Of a DNA stretch of 64,000 nt, positions 31,893-39,994 are shown piece by piece. Origin of the DNA: an uncultured bacterium (lineage in GTDB: Bacteria > Bacillota > Clostridia > Lachnospirales > Lachnospiraceae). The position numbers and the translations under genes were made by a program. Within the stretch, counting starts at the first letter, position 1. Every line of letters begins with the position of its first letter. Under the pieces are notes generated by a model that saw only the letters and a list, made by a program, of their open reading frames with translations, did not search any database and was not told where the DNA came from. Location: NCBI GenBank assembly GCA_948467735.1, contig CAOKFN010000024.1:3476-67475 (forward strand), read 5' to 3'.

Positions 31893-33569
31893 TTACGAAA
31901 ACGAAAAAAACCTCTCCAGTATCTCTCTCATGCACCATTCCAAATCAATTTCCTCCACGGAATCCACGGTGACGATGGTTTCCCTCTTATATATGGTATC
32001 CTCCACGATATACTCTATGGTTCCCACCTCCGTTCCGGCCTCCACAGGCGCGGCGAGCGTATCTTTCCAATGATATTCCACCCTGACTTGTTCGTCCGCC
32101 CGCATCAGCAGTCCGTCCGTCCATTTTCCGCCGGAAATGCCCGCACCTGCGCCGCCGTCCAAGCCTCCTTCGTCGGAAACGCCCGCACCCGCGTCCCCGC
32201 TTCTCTCAGCAATCCGAAGTCTCGTATAAGCATTCCCGCCGAGAATATCCGTCTGCCCGTTCTGCACCAAAACATCCTTCAGAAGACTCTCGTCAAAGAC
32301 CGTTCCCTCCTCGGAAAAGCTTCTGTAAAAATAATTGTCTACGCCGTACTCCATCAGTTCTCTTGTATCGCTCCACTTATAATTCTTATTGTTGGGCCAC
32401 CCACAGGCAAGAAGGGCCACCACAAACGTCCTCCCGTCCCGCTCCAGTGCGCCCACATAGCAGTACCCGGCCTTATTGGTAAAGCCGGTCTTTCCCGTCA
32501 GCGCGCCGCTCATCATGTCGAGAAACGCATTGTGATTCACGCAGGAAAAACTCCTCTCCCCCGTACCAAAACTGTAATTCCTAGTCCGGGTAATTTCCAG
32601 AAAGGCCTCCCTTTGGGGAGATTCCTTAATGCAGTACGACATTATCCGAGCCAGCTCCGCCGCTGTGGTGCAGTGCTCCTTTTCCGCCGTGCTCCCGTCC
32701 TCCAGAAGAATCGTCTCCGACGCATCCAGACCATTGGGCGTGATGAACCATGTATTTTCACACCCAAGCTCCGCCGCCTTTTTGTTCATCAAAGAGGCAA
32801 AGGCCGCCACCGCCTGCCTGCTCTCCTCCGCTGTGTAATCCGCCGTATCCTTATCCTGAAGTTCCTTAGAAAGATACCTCTTCCCTACAAACTCCGCCAG
32901 CGCGGCGGCGGAATCGTTATGAGATTCCAGCATCAAAGAATGCAGCAGATCCCGAACCGTATACTGCTCCCCCTTTTGTATGTACAGCTTTACTTTCGGC
33001 ATACCTGCCGCATAGGAGGATACCGTGAGCACATCGTCCAAAGAAACGTTTTCCAGTACCAGAATGCAGGTCATAATCTTTGTCGTGCTCGCCATGGCCA
33101 TGGGGGCGTCCGGATTCTTCCCATACAGCACCCTGCCCGTATCCGCATCCATCAAAACCGCCGCCGACGCATATAGAGACTGTTCCAAGGGAGGCTCTGT
33201 CCGGGGCTCCTCCTGAATATGCATTCCAGTCAGAAAAACATCTCCAAGCCCCGCAGCGTCCATCCTTCCACCCGCCAAGGTCCAAGGCGTTGTCCAAGCC
33301 TGCGGCATCTCCGACTTCCACTCCATCATCCGTCCCGGCTGACCGCCCGCACAAGCCGACAATGCCTCCGGCTGACCGCCTATCGTCTGTCCCGACCTGC
33401 CGTCCACATGACCGCCCGCCAAAGCCTGCCGTCCTTCCACATAAGCCCCAAGGGAATCCGCTCCCATCGCATTTACGGCCCGTATCTGGGAACAGCCCCA
33501 AAAAAACACACAGAAAAAGCCCGCAATTATTTTTTTCATCCACATTTTATTCATCCGCAGTTTCTTCAT
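31893..33569 (-). CDS. D-alanyl-D-alanine carboxypeptidase, S11 family, with long linker
   Basis: A 558-aa exported peptidoglycan carboxypeptidase. The N-terminus is basic and hydrophobic, with a possible lipobox 'FFWGCSQ'. A Gly-rich, non-conserved stretch of about 95 residues follows. The catalytic domain starts near residue 130 ('YASAAVLMDADTGRVLYGKN') with all three motifs: S-T-T-K in 'MASTTKIMTC', S-H-N in 'LESHNDSAAALAE', and K-T-G in 'LTGKTGFTNKAGY'. The C-terminal part has a second Gly/Asp-rich insertion (about residues 455–480) and an amphipathic end. The inserted low-complexity stretches make it longer than the usual 380–450 aa. Possible start codons lie at residues 1, 7 and 11. Confidence 0.92.
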   Translation of the reverse strand: MKKLRMNKMWMKKIIAGFFCVFFWGCSQIRAVNAMGADSLGAYVEGRQALAGGHVDGRSGQTIGGQPEALSACAGGQPGRMMEWKSEMPQAWTTPWTLAGGRMDAAGLGDVFLTGMHIQEEPRTEPPLEQSLYASAAVLMDADTGRVLYGKNPDAPMAMASTTKIMTCILVLENVSLDDVLTVSSYAAGMPKVKLYIQKGEQYTVRDLLHSLMLESHNDSAAALAEFVGKRYLSKELQDKDTADYTAEESRQAVAAFASLMNKKAAELGCENTWFITPNGLDASETILLEDGSTAEKEHCTTAAELARIMSYCIKESPQREAFLEITRTRNYSFGTGERSFSCVNHNAFLDMMSGALTGKTGFTNKAGYCYVGALERDGRTFVVALLACGWPNNKNYKWSDTRELMEYGVDNYFYRSFSEEGTVFDESLLKDVLVQNGQTDILGGNAYTRLRIAERSGDAGAGVSDEGGLDGGAGAGISGGKWTDGLLMRADEQVRVEYHWKDTLAAPVEAGTEVGTIEYIVEDTIYKRETIVTVDSVEEIDLEWCMREILERFFSFS

Positions 33570-33624
33570 CCGAATCTTCCAAAGGGATTTTTAATAATAT
33601 ATGAGACTGTTTTCCTGTTTTATG

Positions 33625-34194
33625 CTAAACCTCCAGCTGCAGCGCAGCTTCCGCTTCCGCCTGCTGCTTAAATTCTTCCATCTGCACCGGATTCAGCGAC
33701 GGAAGCTCTTCCAGACTCTTCACTCCGAAACACCTAAGAAACTGCTCCGTTGTACCGAAAAGCAGAGGCCTGCCCGGCGCGTCCAGCCGCCCAAGCTCCA
33801 TGATCAAATCATATTCCAGCAGCTTATTGATGGCATGGTCGCAGCTCACCCCCCGCACACGTTCTATCTCTATTCTCGTCACAGGCTGCTTGTACGCAAT
33901 GATGGAAAGAGTTTCCAGCACCGTGTCCGTCAGCGCCACCTTTCTGGGCGCCTTGGCAATTTTAATCAGACTCTCATACATCTCCGCCTTGGTACAGAGC
34001 TGCACCGAATTCTCAAACCGGGTCAGCATGATTCCCCTGTCCTCCTTCGCATAGCGCTCCGCCATTTTATCCAAAATCGCATCGGTGGTCTTCACATCCT
34101 CTTCTATCACCTCTGCCAGACGGCTGATTTCCACGGATTCTCCCATGGTAAACAGCACCGCTTCTATCACCGCTTCCGCCTTAGCTCTCTTCAT
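33625..34194 (-). CDS. scpB: Segregation and condensation protein B
   Basis: A 189-aa winged-helix protein of the SMC–ScpA–ScpB condensin. 'AVLFTMGESVEISRLAEVIEED' begins the first winged helix, 'SIIAYKQPVTRIEIERVRGVSCDHAINKLLEYDLI' the second, and 'LGRLDAPGRPLLFGTTEQFLRCFGVKSLEELP' is the family signature. It lies 182 bp after scpA, wider than in most Firmicutes, where the two overlap. Confidence 0.97.
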   Translation of the reverse strand: MKRAKAEAVIEAVLFTMGESVEISRLAEVIEEDVKTTDAILDKMAERYAKEDRGIMLTRFENSVQLCTKAEMYESLIKIAKAPRKVALTDTVLETLSIIAYKQPVTRIEIERVRGVSCDHAINKLLEYDLIMELGRLDAPGRPLLFGTTEQFLRCFGVKSLEELPSLNPVQMEEFKQQAEAEAALQLEV

Positions 34195-34376
34195 TCCTGC
34201 CGCTCCTTGTTCTATGCGGCCACGCCGCCGAATTTCCCCGCCGCATCATTCTCCGCCCCGCATCATCTGCCGCCGACGCCAAATCTTTCAGAAAAAGAAT
34301 GCCGACGGCGGCACAGTCCGCCTATTTTGCAGTCTTCAAGGATTCTTAATCCCTCCTGCGCGGACCTTCCAAATTA

Positions 34377-35120
34377 TTACAGCAGCGAAGTAATCAAAAT
34401 ATCGTCAAAAATAGATTCCTGACTTATGACAATTTTGCCCGTCTTCATCAACTCCAGAATAATCAGGAACGTGACGATCACTTCCATTTTGCTGGCCTGC
34501 TTCTCCAACAGGCTCCTGAAGCCAAACTGCCTGTGTTCTCTGGCAAAAGCCTCCACATACAGAGTTTTCACATCCATGTCAATCTCGTCTTTTTCAATAT
34601 TTCCGTACTGACTGCGGATGGGGTCAATCTTGTCCTCCTGCCTCCTGATAATGGACTTGAAAATTTCATGAAGCCTGCTCAGAGTCATGTCGCCCAGCAG
34701 CTCTTCATAGTTTACCGGCGCACGGTAGCACGCCACTTCCGGGGGCAGATCTTTGGTTCGGTAGAGATTTCTGGCCGCGTCCACCTGACGATCCCTCAGC
34801 TCCAGCGACATATACCTGCACATCTTATATTCCAGCAGCTTCTCCACCAGCTCCGCCCTTGGGTCTTCCTCTTCCCCCTCCTCGTCCGCCTCCTTGGGAA
34901 GCAGCATCCTGCATTTAATGTCAATCAAAGTAGCCGCCATCACAAGGAATTCGCTCATCACGTTCATGTCGTCCGTTTCCATCTGCCGGATATATTCCAG
35001 ATACTGCTCCGTGATATCCACAATGGGAATGTCGTATATATCTATTTTGTTTTTATCAATTAAATGAAGCAGAAGGTCCAGCGGGCCTTCAAATACTTCC
35101 AGTTTTACAGGTATCGCCAT
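34377..35120 (-). CDS. scpA: Segregation and condensation protein A
   Basis: A 247-aa kleisin of the condensin complex. It opens with 'VKLEVFEGPLDLLLHLIDKNKIDIYDIPIVDITEQYLEYI', the diagnostic N-terminal segment that binds the SMC neck. 'SEFLVMAATLIDIKCRMLLP' and the C-terminal winged helix ('VTFLIILELMKTGKIVISQE') are complete. Its first gene position, followed by scpB, is standard; the tandem repeat upstream is not. Confidence 0.97.
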   Translation of the reverse strand: MAIPVKLEVFEGPLDLLLHLIDKNKIDIYDIPIVDITEQYLEYIRQMETDDMNVMSEFLVMAATLIDIKCRMLLPKEADEEGEEEDPRAELVEKLLEYKMCRYMSLELRDRQVDAARNLYRTKDLPPEVACYRAPVNYEELLGDMTLSRLHEIFKSIIRRQEDKIDPIRSQYGNIEKDEIDMDVKTLYVEAFAREHRQFGFRSLLEKQASKMEVIVTFLIILELMKTGKIVISQESIFDDILITSLL

Positions 35121-35169
35121 AGCATCACCTTCTTATCTAACCTAGGGCGTGTCCTAACCATTCCCCATC

Positions 35170-35290
35170 CCCGCCAATCGGTCCCTGACAATCAATCCCC
35201 ATCAACCTCTCCCTGATAATCAATCCTCATCAATCCGTCTCTGACAATCAGTCCACATCAATCTGTCCTGACAATCAGTCCCCGTCAATT
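35170..35290. repeat. Tandem repeat of about 28 bp, four imperfect units
   Basis: Four head-to-tail units built on 'CTGACAATCAATCC' and 'CATCAA' between the scpA start and the metallophosphoesterase stop. The period is 26–30 bp and units diverge by several bases. The last unit runs into the end of the metallophosphoesterase gene. No function assigned. Confidence 0.6.
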
Positions 35291-36193
35291 CTTCGGCTCA
35301 AACTGCAGCACCCACAGCTCCGCCGGATTAAACACCCTGACCGGAATAGTATGGCTTCCAAGTCCCCGGCTCAGCACCATCACCGCCTGATTTTCCCGAA
35401 AAATGCCGCCGTCATATTTGGGGAACAGCCGCAGAGCGGGCGAGAGAACCCCCTTCCCCCAGAAAGGGACCCGGGCGACTCCCCCATGGACATGTCCGGA
35501 CAAGGTCAAATCCGCCCCCCATGCCGCATACTGAGGAAAATAATCCGGATTATGGGCGAGCAGCACCGTGTAAAGATCCCGCGGCGCTTGTCCCAATATT
35601 CCGGTCAGATACTCCGGTTTCATGTCCCCTATGCGGAACCGTCTGTAAAAAGCCTTATCAATCTCCGCTCCATAGATGGATATTCCGAATTCCGGCAGCT
35701 CCGCATGACAGTTCACCATGGGTTCAATCCCCATCTCCTTAAGCGCCGATTCATACCTCTCGGCCATATCCGAGTAAATTTCCGGATATAATTTCAGACG
35801 ATGCTCATGATTCCCATTGCCATAATAAACGGGATACTCCCGCGCCAGCTCCCGCACAAGCTCCAAGGCGGGTTCCATGGAAGCCTTCGGCTTGGCAGTC
35901 AGCATGTCGCCGGCTATCAATATAAAGTCCGGCTGCTGTTCCCGAATGGCCTCCAGCAGTTTTTCGTTATTTTTTCCATAGCGCTTGTTATGCAGATCCG
36001 TCAAAAGCACCGCCTTACAGGGCTTTCTGATTCTGCCGTCAGCCGCCGTATGCCTTTTTACCACAAAACGGCTGCTGTCATATACCATGACCCACAAAAG
36101 CGCCGCCGCTCCGATTCCCGCTAAGGTAATCAATACATCTATTATATTTTCCACCATATTTTCCGCCCCGACAGCGCCAAAACCGCCCTCCAT
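35285..36193 (-). CDS. Membrane-anchored metallophosphoesterase
   Basis: A 302-aa calcineurin-like phosphoesterase. One N-terminal membrane segment (about residues 14–38) is followed by the metal-binding motifs in order: 'VLLTDLHNKRYG', 'ILIAGDMLT', 'VYYGNGNHEHRL', 'LLAHNPDYF' and 'LTLSGHVHGGVARVPF'. The layout is that of the YkuE-like group of cell-envelope phosphoesterases. The first ATG and ATG-13 are both possible starts. The substrate is unknown. Confidence 0.9.
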   Translation of the reverse strand: MEGGFGAVGAENMVENIIDVLITLAGIGAAALLWVMVYDSSRFVVKRHTAADGRIRKPCKAVLLTDLHNKRYGKNNEKLLEAIREQQPDFILIAGDMLTAKPKASMEPALELVRELAREYPVYYGNGNHEHRLKLYPEIYSDMAERYESALKEMGIEPMVNCHAELPEFGISIYGAEIDKAFYRRFRIGDMKPEYLTGILGQAPRDLYTVLLAHNPDYFPQYAAWGADLTLSGHVHGGVARVPFWGKGVLSPALRLFPKYDGGIFRENQAVMVLSRGLGSHTIPVRVFNPAELWVLQFEPKN

Positions 36194-36228
36194 GAAAATT
36201 TTATTCTCTGTTTAAGACCTGTCTGAAA

Positions 36229-36258
36229 GTTTCCCCAAGCTGCACGCGCCTCTTGGGG
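36229..36258. promoter_or_regulatory. Perfect hairpin between the carboxypeptidase and phosphoesterase genes
   Basis: TTCCCCAAG, about 11-nt loop, CTTGGGGAA. No T-run on the minus strand, so probably not an intrinsic terminator; it may limit read-through or be a protein-binding site. Confidence 0.45.
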
Positions 36259-36298
36259 AATCCCTTTCCCAGACACGCCCTCTGAAAAAGCCCCTCCC

Positions 36299-37459
36299 CT
36301 ACAGGAGAAAGAAATGAAACACTTTTTTCAGATAGTCAATATAACCGGCTTTATCCACGCTCTCCGTAAACAGCACCGGCACGCTTCCGATCTCCGTGCC
36401 GTTCAGAAAATATCTGGCCCTGCCCGCCTCGGCTCCTTCCGTTACGGGCGCCTGAACCGTCTCCGGCAGCTCAAGCACCTTCTCCACCGCGGACAAATCA
36501 CTGCCCGCCGTATCCAGATAACGGAATTCTCCCTCATATCGGACTCCGACCTTCTCCGTAATGCCGCCCTCCACAAGCAGATCCTCGAGCGCTTCCCGAT
36601 TCTCATCTATGTAAATATCACACACACCAAACCCGTAGGTCAGCAGAATCTGCGCATCCTCAAACCGGGTCTTATAATCCGGCGCCCCCATCACCACCGC
36701 GATTAAATCAATGCCGTCCTTAGACGCCGTCGCCGAAAAGCAGTACTTCGCCTTACTGGTGGAACCGGTCTTAAGGCCTGTGGTCCACTGATACTGTTTC
36801 AAGAGTTTGTTCGTGCTGGTAAGCGTAAATTCTATGGTGCCCTGTCTGGTTTCATGAATGATGTTCTCCATCCAGATTTTGGTATAATTAAAGATATCCG
36901 GATGCTTTGTGGTCAGCTCCCGGGACATGATCGCCACATCCTTAGCGGTAGTGTAATGATTATCTGAATCAGTCAATCCGCAGCAGTCTTCAAAATGGGT
37001 ATCCGTCATGCCAAGCTCCGCCGCTTTTTCATTCATCAGATCCACAAACGCCCCTTCGCTGCCCGCGATATGCTCCGCCACCGCCACACTGGCGTCATTG
37101 CCGGAGGACACTGCGATACACTTAATCATCGTATCCAAGGTCTGGGTTTCCCCCGCCGCCAGATATACCTGAGAACCGCCCATGGAAGAAGCATACTCGC
37201 TGGTCGTCACCTGATCCGACAGGCTGATCCGCCCCGCATCTATGGCCTCAAAGGTCAAAAGCAGCGTCATAATCTTGGTAATGCTGGCCGGACTTCTCCG
37301 TTCCGTGGAATTCAGCTCATAAATCACTTGTCCCGTAGAGCTTTCCATCAATATCACAGATGGGGAAGAAATCACGGGCTCCGCTCTCGCGGGAAGCATC
37401 ATGGTATATAGAAGTACAACCGCCAAAAAAACTGCCGTAAAAAATCTCTTTCTCAACAT
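36299..37459 (-). CDS. D-alanyl-D-alanine carboxypeptidase (DacF-type, S11)
   Basis: About 386 aa from the ATG at 37459, which gives a clean signal peptide (MLRKRFFTAVFLAVVLL…PARA); ATG 37477 is an alternative. Catalytic motifs: S-I-T-K in 'SPASITKIMTLLLTFEA', S-G-N in 'AVSSGNDASVAVAEHIAG', K-T-G in 'WTTGLKTGSTSKAKYCFSA'. The C-terminal domain and a final hydrophobic amphipathic helix ('YIDYLKKVFHFFLL') match PBP5/DacF-like proteins bound to the outer face of the membrane. It trims pentapeptide stems. This is the second S11 enzyme in the window and is of normal length. Confidence 0.94.
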   Translation of the reverse strand: MLRKRFFTAVFLAVVLLYTMMLPARAEPVISSPSVILMESSTGQVIYELNSTERRSPASITKIMTLLLTFEAIDAGRISLSDQVTTSEYASSMGGSQVYLAAGETQTLDTMIKCIAVSSGNDASVAVAEHIAGSEGAFVDLMNEKAAELGMTDTHFEDCCGLTDSDNHYTTAKDVAIMSRELTTKHPDIFNYTKIWMENIIHETRQGTIEFTLTSTNKLLKQYQWTTGLKTGSTSKAKYCFSATASKDGIDLIAVVMGAPDYKTRFEDAQILLTYGFGVCDIYIDENREALEDLLVEGGITEKVGVRYEGEFRYLDTAGSDLSAVEKVLELPETVQAPVTEGAEAGRARYFLNGTEIGSVPVLFTESVDKAGYIDYLKKVFHFFLL

Positions 37460-37633
37460 AAAAATGCCACACTCCATATCCCTCTCTCTATCTAAAGAAT
37501 ATGAGAATGCAGCCCAATATATGCCATTACGGCGGTAAACTCCGCCCTTCATTTACAAATCTTACTTCTATCCGCACGCCGCATACCGGACCCCATACAA
37601 AATAGCAGTCCGGCTCATGCTGCGTACATAGAA

Positions 37634-37660
37634 AATCCCCGGCTGTGAAACCGAGGATTA
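37634..37660 (-). terminator. Intrinsic terminator of rpsU
   Basis: On the minus strand AATCCTCGG, 8-nt loop, CCGGGGATT followed by TTTC, 6 bp after the rpsU stop; one internal mismatch. Confidence 0.75.
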
Positions 37661-37665
37661 GCTGG

Positions 37666-37842
37666 CTAGTTATATTTACGCTTCCTAGCAGCTTCAGACT
37701 TCTTCTTGCGTCTTACGCTAGGCTTCTCGTAATGCTCACGCTTGCGAATCTCCTGCTGAATTCCAGCCTTAGCACAGCTTCTCTTAAAGCGACGTAAAGC
37801 GCTGTCCAATGTTTCATTTTCTTTTACGATTACGTTTGACAT
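37666..37842 (-). CDS. rpsU: 30S ribosomal protein S21
   Basis: A 58-aa basic protein read from the bases: it opens MSNVIVKENETLDSALRRF, continues 'KRSCAKAGIQQEIRKREHYE' and ends 'KPSVRRKKKSEAARKRKYN'. This is full-length S21, which binds the 30S platform and aids mRNA initiation. GGGAGGG lies 10 nt upstream of the ATG. It forms its own transcription unit with a strong promoter and a terminator. In many Clostridia it is followed by a yqeY-like gene; none is here. Confidence 0.97.
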   Translation of the reverse strand: MSNVIVKENETLDSALRRFKRSCAKAGIQQEIRKREHYEKPSVRRKKKSEAARKRKYN

Positions 37843-37929
37843 ATCTTCCCGACCCTCCCTTCAGTCCCTCTAGCAGCATGACTGGTTGGGTTAATATTAT
37901 GTATTGCTTATCGCATATACACAAGTATC

Positions 37930-37957
37930 ATTATACCACAAAAAATGAAAACGTCAA
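37930..37957 (-). promoter_or_regulatory. Strong sigma-A type promoter of rpsU
   Basis: On the minus strand TTGACG (37952–37957), 16-bp spacer ending TGTGG, and TATAAT (37930–37935). About 80 nt of leader precede rpsU. Confidence 0.85.
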
Positions 37958-37981
37958 TAGTTTTTTACCTGTTTTTGCTAT

Positions 37982-38866
37982 TTAATGCTTGAAAACTGCC
38001 TCCTGATACCATTTCGCCTGCTCCTGCCAGATATGGGCGTATTCCCCGCCCGCCTGTAGAAGCTCTTCATGGCGGCCGCACTCCACCGCGCGCCCATCCT
38101 TCATGACAATGATCTTATCCGCAGTACGGCAGATTCCCACTCGATGGGAAATAATAACCGAGGTTTTTCCCTGAATCATTTCCCCAAATTGAGACAAAAG
38201 CTCATACTCCGCCAGCGGATCCAGCGCACTGGATGGCTCGTCCAGAATAATGATGTCGCTGTCCTTCCACAGTCCTCTAGCAATCGCCGCCTTCTGCCAT
38301 TCTCCGCCCGACAGCTCCTGTCCGCCGAACTCCCTGCCCAGCTGGGCGTCCAGCCCGCCTGCTCTGCGGATAAGCTCCTCCCCCGCCGTCCGTCCCAGCA
38401 GCTCCTCCATGGCTTTGTCATCTCCCATGCGCGCAAGATTGGCAATGCCTATATTTTCTCTGAGCGTAAAGCGATAACGCACAAAGTCCTGCTGTACCAT
38501 TGAAATATGGGCATACAGACTCTTTCGGTCAAATTCTTCCGTCGCGTGCCCGTCATAGGTTACTTTTCCCGCCGAAGGCAGATATGCCCCCGTGAGAAGC
38601 TTGGAGAGAGTGGTTTTGCCCAAACCGTTTTCTCCCACAATCACCACATGCTCCCCTTTCCGGATTTCAAGATTCAATCCACAGAGCGCCTCCCTCTCGC
38701 TGCCCTTGTAAGAAAAATGCGCCTCCTCCACCGCAATCCTGTCCTGAAACGGCTCATACTGTTTTGCGCCGTTTTTCTCCACAGGTATGGCAAAATAATC
38801 ATAATATTCACTCACAACATGTTTGACATAAGATAATTCAGACGTCCCTGCCATGTTTTCTGTCAT
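37982..38866 (-). pseudogene. ABC exporter remnant: ATPase domain without its membrane domain
   Basis: About 294 codons. The ATPase domain is complete: Walker A 'VGENGLGKTTLSKLL', Q-loop, signature 'LSGGEWQKAAIARGL', Walker B 'IIILDEPSSALDP' and switch 'VIISHRVG'. Before it there is only the last part of a permease domain ('AGTSELSYVKHVVSEYYDYF'). About 300 residues of membrane domain that a half-transporter of this type should have are missing. The open frame runs instead into the 3' end of the endonuclease V gene, overlapping it. It is best read as a 5'-deleted exporter gene; a role as a stand-alone ATPase is possible but unsupported. Confidence 0.75.
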
Positions 38867-39605
38867 CCGCCCCCGCGCAGCCTTTCTGATATCTTTTCCT
38901 AGCCTCATGGGTCATGATATCCGCCAGCCTTGTGGGCAGCGGAATATGACTGTCCTTTGTGACCATCCCGTTCGTAAGCGTCATGGCGGCGTCCAAATCT
39001 ATCCGATTGCCGATTGACAGAAAAACAGGCTTTACTCCCTTATGCGTCCTCAACACCCGCCCATATACCTCCCCGTCAATCACAATATCCGTGTAGGCAG
39101 ACTGCTCATCCTCCGGCATGGTATAATCCACATTCTGGATTTTGTAATAACTTTTTGCAACGCCGATAGCGGGCTTCTCCAATAATATGCCCGCATGGGA
39201 CGCCAGCCCCATATGCCGGGGATGAAGATAACCGTTTCCGTCAAAAAAGTAAAGATCGGGCCGATTTTCAAGCAGGCGATCCGCCTCTAGGAACAACGGA
39301 ATCTCCCGAAAGGCAAGACATCCCGGAACATATGGAACCGTCACCCTGCCCATGTACTCCTTTTTCTCTATTACCTCTTGGGAGCGATAATCCAGAACCA
39401 CAATGCAGCATACGGCGTACTCGGCGTCCCCCTGCTTCCAATATGCCAAATCCACTCCCGCTATGGTTTTGATGGAAGAGCCATCGACGGAAAACGCCTC
39501 TTTTATGGAATGCTCCTGGGCCTGTGGTATTATGAGCCTTGATTTCAGTGCATTTTGGATGCGAATGAATTCCTGCTCCAGACTTTCTTCTATTCTTCTC
39601 TGCAT
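38838..39605 (-). CDS. nfi: Endonuclease V
   Basis: A 255-aa deoxyinosine-3'-endonuclease for repair of deaminated DNA. The family core is present: 'TIAGVDLAYW' with the catalytic Asp, 'YVPGCLAFREIPLFLEA', 'DLYFFDGNGYLHPRHMGLASHAGILLEKPAIGVAKS' and 'VFLSIGNRIDLDAAM'. The usual length is about 225 aa. The last 15–20 residues ('GCAGADDRKHGRDV') are non-conserved and come from the junction with the beheaded ABC gene. Confidence 0.93.
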   Translation of the reverse strand: MQRRIEESLEQEFIRIQNALKSRLIIPQAQEHSIKEAFSVDGSSIKTIAGVDLAYWKQGDAEYAVCCIVVLDYRSQEVIEKKEYMGRVTVPYVPGCLAFREIPLFLEADRLLENRPDLYFFDGNGYLHPRHMGLASHAGILLEKPAIGVAKSYYKIQNVDYTMPEDEQSAYTDIVIDGEVYGRVLRTHKGVKPVFLSIGNRIDLDAAMTLTNGMVTKDSHIPLPTRLADIMTHEARKRYQKGCAGADDRKHGRDV

Positions 39606-39959
39606 AATTTCTTACATTCTCTCTTCTATGCCCTCTGCCTTTTGCGTATTTATTATCCGAAGCAGATTCCTATTACGTATGTCAAACCAGTATATTGGTT
39701 AGCTCCATTTGCCTGTAAAATATAGGCAAAGCCTCAGACAATTATCAAAATAATCTGCCTTACTTGCCTATAGGCAGATTCAGCTGACTATCATGTTGGT
39801 CAGCCTTACCTGCCCATATCATCTACAAGCAGATTGATCTGACCATCATGATGCCATAAAGTCAACAACCCCCTGCAAGTATCAGGGTATGGAATCTTCG
39901 CGGCATTTGCCAAGCCTATTTCAAATGGGCTATGAAATCATAAAAACTGTACGCTCTTT
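39606..39959. other. Intergenic region with several short inverted repeats, no gene seen
   Basis: About 354 bp. The clearest structure is AATCTGCCT (39752–39760) with AGGCAGATT (39772–39780), a perfect 9-bp stem. Around it are further related half-sites (TTGCCT…AGGCAA; 'CATCATG' repeats; 'CTGAC' motifs). Whether these are operators or decayed repeats cannot be told. Confidence 0.5.
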
Positions 39960-39994
39960 TCAGCCGAATTCCTGCCCCCCATCCTTCGGCAGCC

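Noticed and set aside
31728..33176. A 482-codon open frame on the plus strand
   Set aside because: Antisense to the S11 carboxypeptidase gene; basic, His/Arg-rich translation without any domain.
37982..38866. Functional half-size ABC exporter
   Set aside because: Only the ATPase part and the last stretch of the membrane domain are present, and the 5' end collides with nfi.
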